Counted from the first letter of the stretch, positions 7,108-13,835 are shown. The stretch is 32,041 nt of DNA from a virus (IMGVR_UViG_3300036828_001009:1-32041); one strand, 5' to 3'. Notes: a model not told the origin generated them from the sequence alone. Numbers and translations: made by a program.

Positions 7108-8021
7108 TAGATGATCCTCCGTATTTCGAGCTCGAAACGTTCGGTATGGAGATCGTAGAGCTCATCCATCTCGTTGAAGGCTTTGATATTGAAGGCAGCA
7201 CGCGCCTCGTAACGCTCGGCTAGTCGCTGAACGTCAAAGCCCTGCTTTTCGATTTCTTTGACAATGACCGCTTGCTCGATCGGTGTCACGTTGATCAGGT
7301 GCTGCCCACGGATGTGACGGAACGGTGACTTAGTCGAGATCTGTACAGCACCGTAACTGGTAACGATACCTCCGAAGCTGGCCGTCTGGATCCATGACGA
7401 TGAATCGCAGCTTGCCCAGGGGTAGCGCTTCATCAGCATGACGCTGGTGATGCCGAAGCCATGCACCTTGACCTTTGGGCGTCCGGCACCATCTATCAGA
7501 TGCTCGTCCCACATCCTGTCAAGCCACTTGCGGAGCTCTTCAGGACGGGCACCGACCATACCACCTAGCGTGATGTATTCGTAATTGGCGACGTAATGGT
7601 CGAGGTACTTCTCATCCTCTTCGGCGTGGAAGCACGGCAGCGGGCGCACGCCTAGGCGCTCCATGGCGCACTGGTTCTGGTAGGTTAGCAGCGCGTCACC
7701 AATACCGTCCAGCACGCTGACCATCTTGATACCGTCCTCGACGCGCAGGATATCGTCGTTCTCGTGGATATACCGGCAATAGTCAGTAACGCTGAGGTCG
7801 ATACCCAAGGTGTGGGCGCTGTAGGCGCCTGAGTCAAGAAACACCTTGATGCCGGTTTCGCGCAGATGCCTGACTAGACGCGGTCCCTGGACGTAATGGT
7901 ATGATTCCAGGTCGCAGTTAAGCTCACGAACGGCAGACTGCTCACGCCCGTTCAGCTTGATATAAACGCTGCCGCCCGGCGCGTAACCGTTAGAATGGAT
8001 GGCGGCAGCGTAGATCTTCAT
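7107..8021 (-). CDS. dpdA: DpdA: DNA guanine transglycosylase (7-deazaguanine insertion)
   Basis: A 304-residue TGT-related enzyme. In phages, DpdA exchanges guanine in DNA for a 7-deazaguanine base such as preQ0. FLDSGAYSA (Asp63) matches the substrate-binding DSGxF/Y motif of TGT enzymes, TLGGMVG (151-157) the conserved GG loop, and KVHGFGITS followed by CDSSSW (Asp206) the region of the catalytic aspartate. It lacks the long C-terminal domains of archaeal tRNA enzymes and sits with preQ0 synthesis genes, so DNA rather than tRNA is the expected substrate. It starts two bases after a 49-codon gene and its stop overlaps the DUF4031 start. Confidence 0.88.
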   Translation of the reverse strand: MKIYAAAIHSNGYAPGGSVYIKLNGREQSAVRELNCDLESYHYVQGPRLVRHLRETGIKVFLDSGAYSAHTLGIDLSVTDYCRYIHENDDILRVEDGIKMVSVLDGIGDALLTYQNQCAMERLGVRPLPCFHAEEDEKYLDHYVANYEYITLGGMVGARPEELRKWLDRMWDEHLIDGAGRPKVKVHGFGITSVMLMKRYPWASCDSSSWIQTASFGGIVTSYGAVQISTKSPFRHIRGQHLINVTPIEQAVIVKEIEKQGFDVQRLAERYEARAAFNIKAFNEMDELYDLHTERFELEIRRII

Positions 8022-8023
8022 GC

Positions 8024-8173
8024 TTACCAGCTAGGACCTAGGTGACCGTGAACGTGTACCGAATAATTCCAGTACATCTGGAGATAATGATCAAGGCGCG
8101 GATTGCGTGACTTGAAGGCCATCAGTTTCTTGCGTCGGTACTTCCGCAAACGATGATAGTGCGACCACTTCAT
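8024..8173 (-). CDS. Small basic protein between folE and dpdA, 49 aa
   Basis: The 49-codon frame begins MKWSHYHRLRKYRRKK and ends HVHGHLGPSW. It starts in an ATGA overlap with the folE stop and ends two bases before the dpdA ATG, exactly filling the gap. It is strongly basic, with a Lys/Arg helix at the N-terminus and a His-rich C-terminus. Nucleic-acid or DpdA binding is possible; no family is recognised. Coupling to both neighbours is the main evidence that it is translated. Confidence 0.65.
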   Translation of the reverse strand: MKWSHYHRLRKYRRKKLMAFKSRNPRLDHYLQMYWNYSVHVHGHLGPSW

Positions 8174-8751
8174 GTCGCTGCCAGGTTAAAGAACTCGGCA
8201 CGGGCTGAGGGGTCGTTGAGCAGCGCCCCGCGCAGCGCGCTGGTCACTGTGTGGTGCCCTTGCTGCTTGGCACCGCGTGCCTCCATGCACAGGTGGCGCG
8301 CCTTGACGACTACGCCGACGCCCACAGGCTTTAGGTGCTCGGTCAGGGCGTCAGCAATCTGTCCAGTCATGCGCTCCTGAACTTGCAGGCGTCGAGCGAA
8401 GATGTCAACGAGTCGGTTTATCTTCGATAGACCAACAACTCGGCCGTTCGGAATGTAGGCTACCGTGGCAGTGCCGAAGAACGGTGCCAGGTGATGCTCG
8501 CAGGTGCTGTAGAATGGAATCTCCTTGACCATCACCATCTGGTCGTACTTCTCGGCCCCGTCCTCGAAGCACTTGAGAACGTCAGATGGCTCGACATCAT
8601 AACCCGACGTATATTCGAGCCACGCCTGCGCAGCGCGCTTGGGTGTCTCAAGCAGCCCACCACGCCTGGGATCCTCGCCCAGCTCCATGAGCAGCAAGTG
8701 GATGGCACCCTGAAGCTTAGATGGGGACACAAGTGACGGCATTGGCTTCAT
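8170..8751 (-). CDS. folE: GTP cyclohydrolase I (FolE)
   Basis: Converts GTP to 7,8-dihydroneopterin triphosphate, the first step toward preQ0. The 193-residue protein has STCEHHLAPFFG near residues 82-93 with zinc ligands Cys84 and His87, QVQERMTGQIADAL near 121-134, and a late Cys in HLCMEARG as the third zinc ligand. These are the signatures of type I enzymes. The ATG at 8751 has AAGGA close upstream, and an ATG at 8742 is an alternative. The start overlaps the queD end by 35 bases. The length is normal for the family. Confidence 0.93.
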   Translation of the reverse strand: MKPMPSLVSPSKLQGAIHLLLMELGEDPRRGGLLETPKRAAQAWLEYTSGYDVEPSDVLKCFEDGAEKYDQMVMVKEIPFYSTCEHHLAPFFGTATVAYIPNGRVVGLSKINRLVDIFARRLQVQERMTGQIADALTEHLKPVGVGVVVKARHLCMEARGAKQQGHHTVTSALRGALLNDPSARAEFFNLAAT

Positions 8752-9166
8752 GTTCCTTGACTGTGACCTTGACGAGACGGACGCGGTGACTGGTGGCCTC
8801 ATCAAGCCACAAGGTCACATGGTCGAAGATGTAGAGAGCGAAGGCTTCGCAGCCCACCTTGGGCAAGACTATGGTGCTGGCGATGCCGAGCTCTCCAAGA
8901 TGAAGCAGCGCTTCCTTCTCGGGATCGTCATCTGCGATTAGCAGACGATGATCGAACATGGCTTCCAGCCAGTTCTTGATCGGCTTTAGACCGCCAAAAT
9001 CTATCACCCAGCCTTCCGGGGTCAGCGAGTCAGCTTCGAATGTAAGCTCTACTTGCAGGGCATAGCCGTGCAAGTGATGGCAGTGGCTTTCAGCCTGCCA
9101 CTGACGGAAGCAGCAGCTAAGACCCAGGCTGTGCGGGTAAACCTTGGTGACTGAGAAGGCGGGCAT
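8717..9166 (-). CDS. queD: 6-carboxytetrahydropterin synthase (QueD)
   Basis: Turns dihydroneopterin triphosphate into 6-carboxy-5,6,7,8-tetrahydropterin, the substrate of QueE. The 149-residue protein carries SHCHHLHGYALQVEL with the catalytic Cys29 and zinc-binding His33, then WVIDFGGLKPIKNWLE and FDHRLL, all typical of QueD. The usual HGH reads HGY here, and SCCFRQWQAESHC replaces the classical AAH motif, placing it in a divergent phage-type group. The ATG at 9166 has GAGG five bases upstream. A GTG at 9253 is a possible longer start. Confidence 0.88.
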   Translation of the reverse strand: MPAFSVTKVYPHSLGLSCCFRQWQAESHCHHLHGYALQVELTFEADSLTPEGWVIDFGGLKPIKNWLEAMFDHRLLIADDDPEKEALLHLGELGIASTIVLPKVGCEAFALYIFDHVTLWLDEATSHRVRLVKVTVKEHEANAVTCVPI

Positions 9167-9479
9167 CACTGCCTCGTTTTTTAGGGGTGATCGCTTTTTC
9201 TTCTGATTGATGATAGATACCGTTTTCTTTGGTATCGTCGTAATACCAGACACCTCGAACTCGAGGATACTTTAGATATTCGTACCTCTTGACAGGGCGC
9301 CAGTGCAGATAAGGGGTGAAACGTTGTTGAAGCTCTTTAAGTGATAGAGCTATATCTCCGCCCTTTACAACTCGGCCTAGCTCCCTGGCTATCATCGAGT
9401 TACTGAGAGGATCTCGATGCCTTAGAACACAGACAAAGCATCGATAGTGCAGACCCTCTGGGTTCATCCGCAGTTTCAA
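9117..9479 (-). CDS. Hypothetical protein inside the deazaguanine operon, 120 aa
   Basis: The frame starts at a TTG (9477-9479) that overlaps the gat-queC stop as TTGA. A perfect AGGAGGT lies six bases before the TTG; the first ATG (9467) is too far from it. The protein has CFVC near the N-terminus and a Tyr/Arg/Lys-rich middle (RPVKRYEYLKYPRVRG). It is less GC-rich than gat-queC and overlaps queD by 50 bases. No family is recognised. The strong ribosome site argues that it is translated. The part after residue 100 may be only read-through into queD sequence. Confidence 0.55.
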   Translation of the reverse strand: MKLRMNPEGLHYRCFVCVLRHRDPLSNSMIARELGRVVKGGDIALSLKELQQRFTPYLHWRPVKRYEYLKYPRVRGVWYYDDTKENGIYHQSEEKAITPKKRGSDARLLSHQGLPAQPGS

Positions 9480-10750
9480 GACGTTACCTCCTCTGACGTC
9501 ATCACTGGATCCGTCAGGCCGTTGATCTGGTGTGCGATGCGGCGCATGTAGCACGGGCCACAGGTGCCGCAGTGATGCACGCCAGCACGATAACAGCTCC
9601 AAGTCAAGTGGATGGGCGCCTTCAGCTCATTGCCCAGCTTGACGATCTCCCGTTTGGTGAGGTTGCCTACGGGTTCGATGATGCGCACCCGCTTGCCATC
9701 GGCCACTGCAAATGGCAGCATGTCGTTCACGCGCGCGATGAACTCCTGGACGTTGTCGGGGTAGGCACCAGCCTCTTCGATGTTATTGCCTAGCGCGATG
9801 GTCTCGATACCGCGCGCTTCGGCCATGGCTGTGGCGATCGCGATCATCACTAGGTTGCGGGCTGGTACCCATTCGTAGGCGAACTCGGCTCCAGCCTCAC
9901 CGCCAGCGATCTGCGAGTCAGCACGCAGCAGAGGGCTGTCTGCCGGGCGGTAGATCGGCAGTTCCATGAGATGGTAGGGTACACTCAGATGATTGGCGAT
10001 CGCCTTTACAGCCCGAAGCTCCGGGCCCTGTGCCCGTGAACCGTAGAGGAAGTGCAGAAGCTCGACCTCATAGCCTTCGTCAAGCAGCTTCGTGGCTACC
10101 ACGGTCGAGTCCAGCCCACCGCTAGCGACCACAAGTGCGCACCGCGGCTCCGCTAGGCCTGGAGCAGGTGATAAACGGACCGCAGGCTTGCCGATTCTGA
10201 ACATCCAAGTCGAATACGGCTCGATCATCCGCGGCGTCAAGTCGCGCGGGAAGAACTGTCGAGCGCTGGCAAAGAGGATAGCTTGCGGCGTCACCGCGTA
10301 CCAGAGCGCCTGGTAGTTGACGGCGACGTAGAGGGCATGGAACCTCTCGTGGAAGCCGATGATCGCGTAGCTGCCTTTCAGCTTCTCGATGACGCCTTGG
10401 AACTTGGCACCCACCATGTGCTCGTCGCAGCCCAGCATGTCTTCCTCGGCCAGCAGCTCAACGATGGCAGCGCTGTCGATGCTGGTGGGATGACGATGGG
10501 TGCGGAGCTCCTTGTCGTTGGCAATCGTGCCGTTGTGTATGATCGCCCAAGAACCGGTCCTGTAGGGCTGCTGGTCATAGCGATGCTTGGTCTTCACATA
10601 CTCGGTGGTAGGCTCGGCGCGGAAGTTGGCGATGTAGCGATCGTCATTCTGGTGGCTGCCAAAGCCGTCGCGCCCACGCTCGGCGCTCAGCGCCAGAATC
10701 TTGTCGAGCGCGAGGCGCGAGTAGCCAATCATTCCAACCAGTGCGCACAT
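9476..10750 (-). CDS. gat-queC: Gat-QueC fusion: class II glutamine amidotransferase + 7-cyano-7-deazaguanine synthase
   Basis: A 424-residue two-domain enzyme. The N-terminal domain is a class II glutamine amidotransferase: Cys2 is the nucleophile after Met removal, with RGRDGFG at 25-31 and HNGTIAND at 72-79. From about residue 205 it is QueC: SGGLDST at 210-216 is the ATP pyrophosphatase loop, and a four-Cys zinc cluster (SCYR then CGTCGPC) lies near the end. QueC makes preQ0 from CDG. In Escherichia phage 9g the same fusion goes with deoxyarchaeosine (dG+) in DNA, so the amidotransferase probably supplies ammonia to turn the preQ0 nitrile into the amidine. GGAG lies about ten bases before the ATG. 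Confidence 0.94.
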   Translation of the reverse strand: MCALVGMIGYSRLALDKILALSAERGRDGFGSHQNDDRYIANFRAEPTTEYVKTKHRYDQQPYRTGSWAIIHNGTIANDKELRTHRHPTSIDSAAIVELLAEEDMLGCDEHMVGAKFQGVIEKLKGSYAIIGFHERFHALYVAVNYQALWYAVTPQAILFASARQFFPRDLTPRMIEPYSTWMFRIGKPAVRLSPAPGLAEPRCALVVASGGLDSTVVATKLLDEGYEVELLHFLYGSRAQGPELRAVKAIANHLSVPYHLMELPIYRPADSPLLRADSQIAGGEAGAEFAYEWVPARNLVMIAIATAMAEARGIETIALGNNIEEAGAYPDNVQEFIARVNDMLPFAVADGKRVRIIEPVGNLTKREIVKLGNELKAPIHLTWSCYRAGVHHCGTCGPCYMRRIAHQINGLTDPVMTSEEVTS

Positions 10751-10753
10751 GAG

Positions 10754-10948
10754 TCAAGTTCTCCAGATGAGAAGGAAGCGGCCGTCTCCGATGCGGAGGC
10801 CGTGCGGGAGACCGAAGCGCCCGCGTAGGTAGGCTGGGCAGGAGAAGCGCCAGTTGGCGGCGGCGATGACGCGCAACGCACGACGCAGCGTGCAGCGCGA
10901 GCGGACGGGCGGGTTGATGGTAGAACGACCGAATGAGCTGAGTTGCAT
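10754..10948 (-). CDS. Small Arg-rich protein between queE and gat-queC, 64 aa
   Basis: The 64-codon frame begins MQLSSFGRSTINPP and has about a dozen arginines (for example SRCTLRRALRV). The ATG has GGAG eight bases upstream and the stop lies three bases before the gat-queC ATG. That fit in the operon is the case for a real gene. Composition suggests a nucleic-acid- or membrane-associated peptide; no family is recognised. It could also be a spacer frame that merely happens to be open. Confidence 0.5.
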   Translation of the reverse strand: MQLSSFGRSTINPPVRSRCTLRRALRVIAAANWRFSCPAYLRGRFGLPHGLRIGDGRFLLIWRT

Positions 10949-10977
10949 AAGCGGGTCTCCGTTGCTGATGACCCTGT

Positions 10978-11670
10978 TTATGGCAATCCGATGATCTTAT
11001 GCAACTGCAAACTTAGACGATATCCAAAGCGCCCAACGCTGGCGATCGCAGCCGTCAGGTTGGCTGTGTAGTTCTCCTCGTCTGCGGGCTGCACATAGAC
11101 CTGTCCCGGCCACTTAGCGGGAGGCCGTGCTACACGCGGATGAGCGGTGTGCCCGAGCACAAGGCGCGGTAAGCCGTCTAGCGGGTCGATGCTGTCCGCA
11201 CTGAGCACGTACTTGGCAGTCTGAGCGCGCTGCCAGATGCTGTCATCAACCTTGCCAGTCTTCGGGCTGACGACGACATGGACGTTCTGGTGGGAAGGCA
11301 GATGGAGCGGCAGCGTGCCGTTGGTCTCGATCTGCACTGTGAAGCCTGACGACAGCAGCTCGCTGACGAAGAACGAGATGTTCTGTCGGAACGGCTCACC
11401 GCCGGTAATGACGACCAGCTTGATCGTCGCGCCCGCAAGCGCCTCGACTTCTGCCAGCAGCGGGTTGATGGACTTACGCTCGCGCGTGCTGGTGTAGTCG
11501 GTGTCGCAGGCTGGGCAGCACAGGTTGCAGCCCGCTAGGCGCACGAAGATGGCAGGAGTGCCGACGAACGGCCCCTCGCCTTGGATGGTAGCGAAGACTG
11601 AATGAACATCGAGTGCGTGACCAGAGTTGGTAACGAGCTTCTCGATGGCCTGAGCGTTGAGGAGTTTCAT
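10978..11670 (-). CDS. queE: 7-carboxy-7-deazaguanine synthase (QueE), radical SAM enzyme
   Basis: Converts 6-carboxytetrahydropterin to 7-carboxy-7-deazaguanine. At 230 residues it is normal for QueE. SVFATIQGEGPFVGTPAIF (24-42) is the family N-terminus, LAGCNLCCPACDTDY holds the CxxxCxxC iron-sulphur cluster motif, and ITGGEP is the SAM-binding GGE motif. It heads the deazaguanine operon and is separated from the upstream gene by a terminator hairpin. GAGG lies seven bases before the ATG at 11670. All steps from GTP to preQ0 are therefore encoded here, with no QueF, so preQ1 is not expected. Confidence 0.93.
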   Translation of the reverse strand: MKLLNAQAIEKLVTNSGHALDVHSVFATIQGEGPFVGTPAIFVRLAGCNLCCPACDTDYTSTRERKSINPLLAEVEALAGATIKLVVITGGEPFRQNISFFVSELLSSGFTVQIETNGTLPLHLPSHQNVHVVVSPKTGKVDDSIWQRAQTAKYVLSADSIDPLDGLPRLVLGHTAHPRVARPPAKWPGQVYVQPADEENYTANLTAAIASVGRFGYRLSLQLHKIIGLP

Positions 11671-11694
11671 AGGGTTGCCTCAATCAGAGCTCAA

Positions 11695-11743
11695 AAGAAG
11701 AGGCGCCGGTCAGCCCGGGGATTGGAGGCTGCCGGCGCTTCTT
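11695..11743 (-). terminator. Rho-independent terminator between the small-gene array and queE
   Basis: On the minus strand, CGCCGGCAGCC pairs with GGCTGACCGGCG (one bulge), flanked by a further AAGAAG/CTTCTT pairing, and is followed by CTCTTCTTTTG. It lies just after the stop of the 225-codon gene and before queE, separating two transcription units. The symmetric flanks mean it might also work in the other direction. Confidence 0.6.
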
Positions 11744-11757
11744 ACAGTGTGTGACGT

Positions 11758-12435
11758 TCAGGCGGCCGCTTCTGCGTCGGCCTTCTTACGCCGGGGGCGG
11801 GGCGCCGCCGGAGTACGGGGATCCGCCTTGATGCCGTTGAAGCGGCGCCAGGCGTAGAACTCGGAAGTGATGTTGCCCGGCTTCCAACCCAGCGGCTCTC
11901 CGACATCGCGGAGATTCTTCAGGTTGGCTTCGGTGCCTTCCGCGAGGAATCGATCGAGCGTCGCCCAGATGACGCCGCAGGCGCCTTCCGGATCGGACGG
12001 GCGACGGACGCCGTTTTGCACGACGGAGCCAGCGCGATGCTTGGTGTTACCGGCGGTCGTTTCTTGAGTTTCGCTCATTTGCGCGCTCCTTGAGGGGGAG
12101 GGCACATTTAGCGATGGCTGCTCGACATTGCAACCCGCTTGCGCGGATTCCTGCGTGGTAGCCGGAGCGGGCGGCTGCACAGTGGCGGGGCCTTCCGCTG
12201 CCTTGATGGCGTCCGCAGCGGCCTGCGCAAGGCGCTGCTTGATGGGCGCCGGGCCGCCGTCGTCGATCGGCGTCCACGTCCAGCGGTCGTCCTGCTGGAT
12301 GACGCTGAAGTGAACCATCGACAGCGGATCCTTGATGCCGAGCTTGGCCAGCGCGCGGCGGGCGCCGCGGATGGCGCTCATCTTGGACGAGTAGCTGTTG
12401 TCGGTGTCGTTCGTTTCGATAGTCGTGTCGGACAT
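11758..12435 (-). CDS. Hypothetical two-part protein, 225 aa, with internal start
   Basis: The N-terminal half (IRGARRALAKLGIKDPLSM, then DDRWTWTPIDDG) and the C-terminal half (GVIWATLDRFLAEG, then RRFNGIKADP) are separated by a low-complexity Ala/Pro/Gln linker. No family is recognised. The first ATG has AAGGAGG six bases upstream. A second in-frame ATG at 12078 (residue 120) also has a full AAGGAG seven bases upstream, so a 106-residue C-terminal product may be made separately. This looks like two adjacent genes joined in frame, or a nested gene. The C-terminus is Arg/Lys/Ala-rich. Confidence 0.7.
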   Translation of the reverse strand: MSDTTIETNDTDNSYSSKMSAIRGARRALAKLGIKDPLSMVHFSVIQQDDRWTWTPIDDGGPAPIKQRLAQAAADAIKAAEGPATVQPPAPATTQESAQAGCNVEQPSLNVPSPSRSAQMSETQETTAGNTKHRAGSVVQNGVRRPSDPEGACGVIWATLDRFLAEGTEANLKNLRDVGEPLGWKPGNITSEFYAWRRFNGIKADPRTPAAPRPRRKKADAEAAA

Positions 12436-12455
12436 GCTGTCCTCCTTTGCTGTTG

Positions 12456-12515
12456 ACTGACGCCTTCAGCCCGGCCACCGTTTCCGGACCGGGCTTGGGC
12501 GGGTTGTCCGCGTTG
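12456..12515 (-). repeat. Intercistronic stem-loop repeat, copy A
   Basis: Contains the 13-base core GACGCCTTCAGCC (plus strand, 12459-12471) shared exactly with copies B and C. Arms AGCCCGG (12468-12474) and CCGGGCT (12489-12495) form a hairpin. It fills the gap between two genes presumed to be on one transcript. A GCGTTGAG-type sequence follows on the plus strand, as in the other copies. Confidence 0.7.
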
Positions 12516-12525
12516 AGTGGGTGCG

Positions 12526-12744
12526 CTACGCCCGCGGCTTGCGCGGGTGAACGACGACGCCCTTGAGCGTCTCGTTGGGCATTGCGCGCGAAGCGGGGAA
12601 TGCCTGGACGGCGTCCGCGGCGCGCTGGGCGTCCCACACGGACTTGCCCTGAGCGATGGCCTTCCGGTACGCAGCGTACTGGCGCTGGTGGAGCCGGCGG
12701 GCGGCGGCGATCTTTTCCATCTTCTCGTTGCTGTAAACTGCCAT
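12526..12744 (-). CDS. Small basic hypothetical protein, 72 aa
   Basis: Begins MAVYSNEKMEKIAAARRLHQ and is rich in Ala, Arg and Gln, with a predicted long helix and a basic C-terminus (VVVHPRKPRA). The ATG at 12744 has GGAG eight bases upstream and is the first gene after promoter P2. Longer frames would run through the promoter. No family is recognised; it may be an early host-directed protein. Confidence 0.65.
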   Translation of the reverse strand: MAVYSNEKMEKIAAARRLHQRQYAAYRKAIAQGKSVWDAQRAADAVQAFPASRAMPNETLKGVVVHPRKPRA

Positions 12745-12762
12745 ATTCCGTCTCCGTGTCTC

Positions 12763-12806
12763 GTTGTTGACAACAGCAATATGTGATAGAGTCGAAACCG
12801 GGTAAA
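12763..12806 (-). promoter_or_regulatory. Repeated leftward promoter and operator, copy P2
   Basis: On the minus strand, TTTACC (12801-12806) and CATATT (12778-12783) are 17 bp apart. The inverted repeat GTTGTTGACAAC (12763-12774) lies just downstream, over the expected start site. It shares TTTTTCGCTTTACC and CTATCACATA with sister copies. It would drive 12526-12744 and the 225-codon gene. Confidence 0.7.
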
Positions 12807-12814
12807 GCGAAAAA

Positions 12815-12843
12815 TGCATCCAACTCGAAAAAAGTTGGATGCA
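12815..12843 (-). terminator. Terminator hairpin joined to promoter P2
   Basis: Perfect 11-bp arms (TGCATCCAACT and AGTTGGATGCA) enclose a seven-base loop. On the minus strand they are followed by TTTTTCGC, a U-tract that is also the upstream end of promoter P2. It would end transcripts from the P3 unit. Confidence 0.8.
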
Positions 12844-12856
12844 CTTCGCTAGCATG

Positions 12857-13075
12857 TTAGTCGGCTGGCGTCTCGCTGGCGATCAGGTACTCGATGTCGT
12901 CTGCGTCGTGCGCTGACGGCCAGGCCTTGCCATGCCACTTGATCAGCATGCTGTTATCCTGCTTGCGCTCGGCAAGCAGGTTGCCGGTGCGCCCAGCGGG
13001 GATGAAGTCGTCGCTGAAGCCCTGCCGCGTGCGGCGCTTGGCTCTGACCTTCGGTCCTAGCTTGAGCGGCATCAT
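12857..13075 (-). CDS. Small hypothetical protein, 72 aa
   Basis: Begins MMPLKLGPKVRAKRRTRQGF; a basic N-terminus is followed by an acidic C-terminus (AHDADDIEYLIASE). The start overlaps the previous stop (ATGATG), so it is translationally coupled and is the last gene of the P3 unit, 14 bases before a terminator. No family is recognised. Its opposite-charge halves resemble many phage early proteins, which is weak evidence. Confidence 0.65.
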   Translation of the reverse strand: MMPLKLGPKVRAKRRTRQGFSDDFIPAGRTGNLLAERKQDNSMLIKWHGKAWPSAHDADDIEYLIASETPAD

Positions 13076-13269
13076 GGGTACAGGTCGAGCATAGCCCGAG
13101 CCACCTTCATCTGGCTGGTATGCCCCTTGAGAGGGCGCAGCCCGGCAGCAACGAGCGCTTCGTTGACGTTCTCCGGCGTGTGCTGGAAGTCGCGCAGCGC
13201 TACGACGAGAAGCTCGTCGTAGGCTGCCTGGGCGATTTCGCGCGCCCGCGCTTGATTGATCATTCCCAT
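13072..13269 (-). CDS. Small helical hypothetical protein, 65 aa
   Basis: Begins MGMINQARAREIAQAAYDEL and continues with predicted helices ending VARAMLDLYP. Three in-frame ATGs occur (13275, 13269, 13263). The one at 13269 is chosen because AAGGAG lies exactly six bases upstream, while the first ATG touches the AAGGAG. It follows stem-loop copy B and overlaps the next gene. The function is unknown. Confidence 0.65.
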   Translation of the reverse strand: MGMINQARAREIAQAAYDELLVVALRDFQHTPENVNEALVAAGLRPLKGHTSQMKVARAMLDLYP

Positions 13270-13290
13270 AGGCATCTCCTTCTGGTTGCC

Positions 13291-13340
13291 GACGCCTTCA
13301 GCCGGGCCACCCTTGCGGGCTCCCGGCATGGGCGCGTTGG
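13291..13340 (-). repeat. Intercistronic stem-loop repeat, copy B
   Basis: Shares the core GACGCCTTCAGCC (13291-13303) with copies A and C. Arms GCCGGG (13301-13306) and CCCGGC (13322-13327) form a hairpin, followed by GGGCGCGTTGGGCGCG. It lies between two co-oriented small genes of the P3 unit. Confidence 0.7.
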
Positions 13341-13348
13341 GCGCGCGG

Positions 13349-13558
13349 CTAGCTGAAGACGTGCTCCACCCAGGCGTCGTGGACCAGGTACGGGCTGGTC
13401 ATGCCCACCGGACGCGCTACGGCGGCGCCACGCATCTGATCGGCGTAGGCCTCAGCCTGCGCGTGGGTGGGGAAGCGGCAGTGCTGCCGGGTGAAGAGGC
13501 CCTGCAAGGTGCCTCCGATGAACTCGATGTCCAGAACGGCGAAGAATTCTTTGGTCAT
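13349..13558 (-). CDS. Small hypothetical protein, 69 aa
   Basis: Begins MTKEFFAVLDIEFIGGTLQG and has a HAQAEAYADQMRG helix. AAGGAG lies eight bases before the ATG, within a CTCTAAGGAGACGC junction that recurs at the 14027-14272 gene. It is the second gene of the P3 unit. It resembles small phage proteins of mixed alpha/beta fold; no specific family is recognised. Confidence 0.7.
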   Translation of the reverse strand: MTKEFFAVLDIEFIGGTLQGLFTRQHCRFPTHAQAEAYADQMRGAAVARPVGMTSPYLVHDAWVEHVFS

Positions 13559-13570
13559 AGGTGCGTCTCC

Positions 13571-13771
13571 TTAGAGGCTGTGCTTGGCAGCGAGCCAGGG
13601 CTGGACGAGGAGCTGCGGCCCGAAGCAGGGCTGCACGATGTGCCAGTCGATCTGCGACTTGGGCAGCCAGACTTCCCTGTCGGCGTACTGCGCGTTGCGA
13701 TCGACGCGCACCAGGATGGCCTTTTCCGTCTCGCGAATGACGTCCGTTTGGTAGATGCCGGTATCGAACAT
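13571..13771 (-). CDS. Small hypothetical protein, 66 aa
   Basis: Begins MFDTGIYQTDVIRETEKAIL and contains VRVDRNAQYADREVWLPKSQ, a beta-rich pattern seen in small phage proteins of unknown function. GGAG lies eight bases before the ATG, in the conserved leader GGAGACGCAC after promoter P3. It is the first gene of the P3 unit, and its stop is the TAA of the CTCTAAGGAG junction. Confidence 0.7.
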   Translation of the reverse strand: MFDTGIYQTDVIRETEKAILVRVDRNAQYADREVWLPKSQIDWHIVQPCFGPQLLVQPWLAAKHSL

Positions 13772-13790
13772 ATGTGCGTCTCCGTCGTGT

Positions 13791-13835
13791 CGTTGTTGAC
13801 AACGCAGTTATGTGATAAGACCGGTACTGGGTAAA
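13791..13835 (-). promoter_or_regulatory. Repeated leftward promoter and operator, copy P3
   Basis: On the minus strand, TTTACC (13830-13835) and CATAAC (13807-13812) are 17 bp apart. The inverted repeat CGTTGT-TG-ACAACG (13791-13804) overlaps the expected start site. TTTTTTCGC precedes it, but no clear hairpin, unlike most sister copies. It drives the four genes from 13771 to 12857. Confidence 0.72.

Noticed and set aside
7107-8021. tRNA-guanine transglycosylase for queuosine or archaeosine in tRNA
   Set aside because: Length, lack of C-terminal RNA-binding domains, and the phage cluster with gat-queC favour the DNA-acting DpdA. The only tRNA here has a TTG anticodon, which is not a queuosine target.
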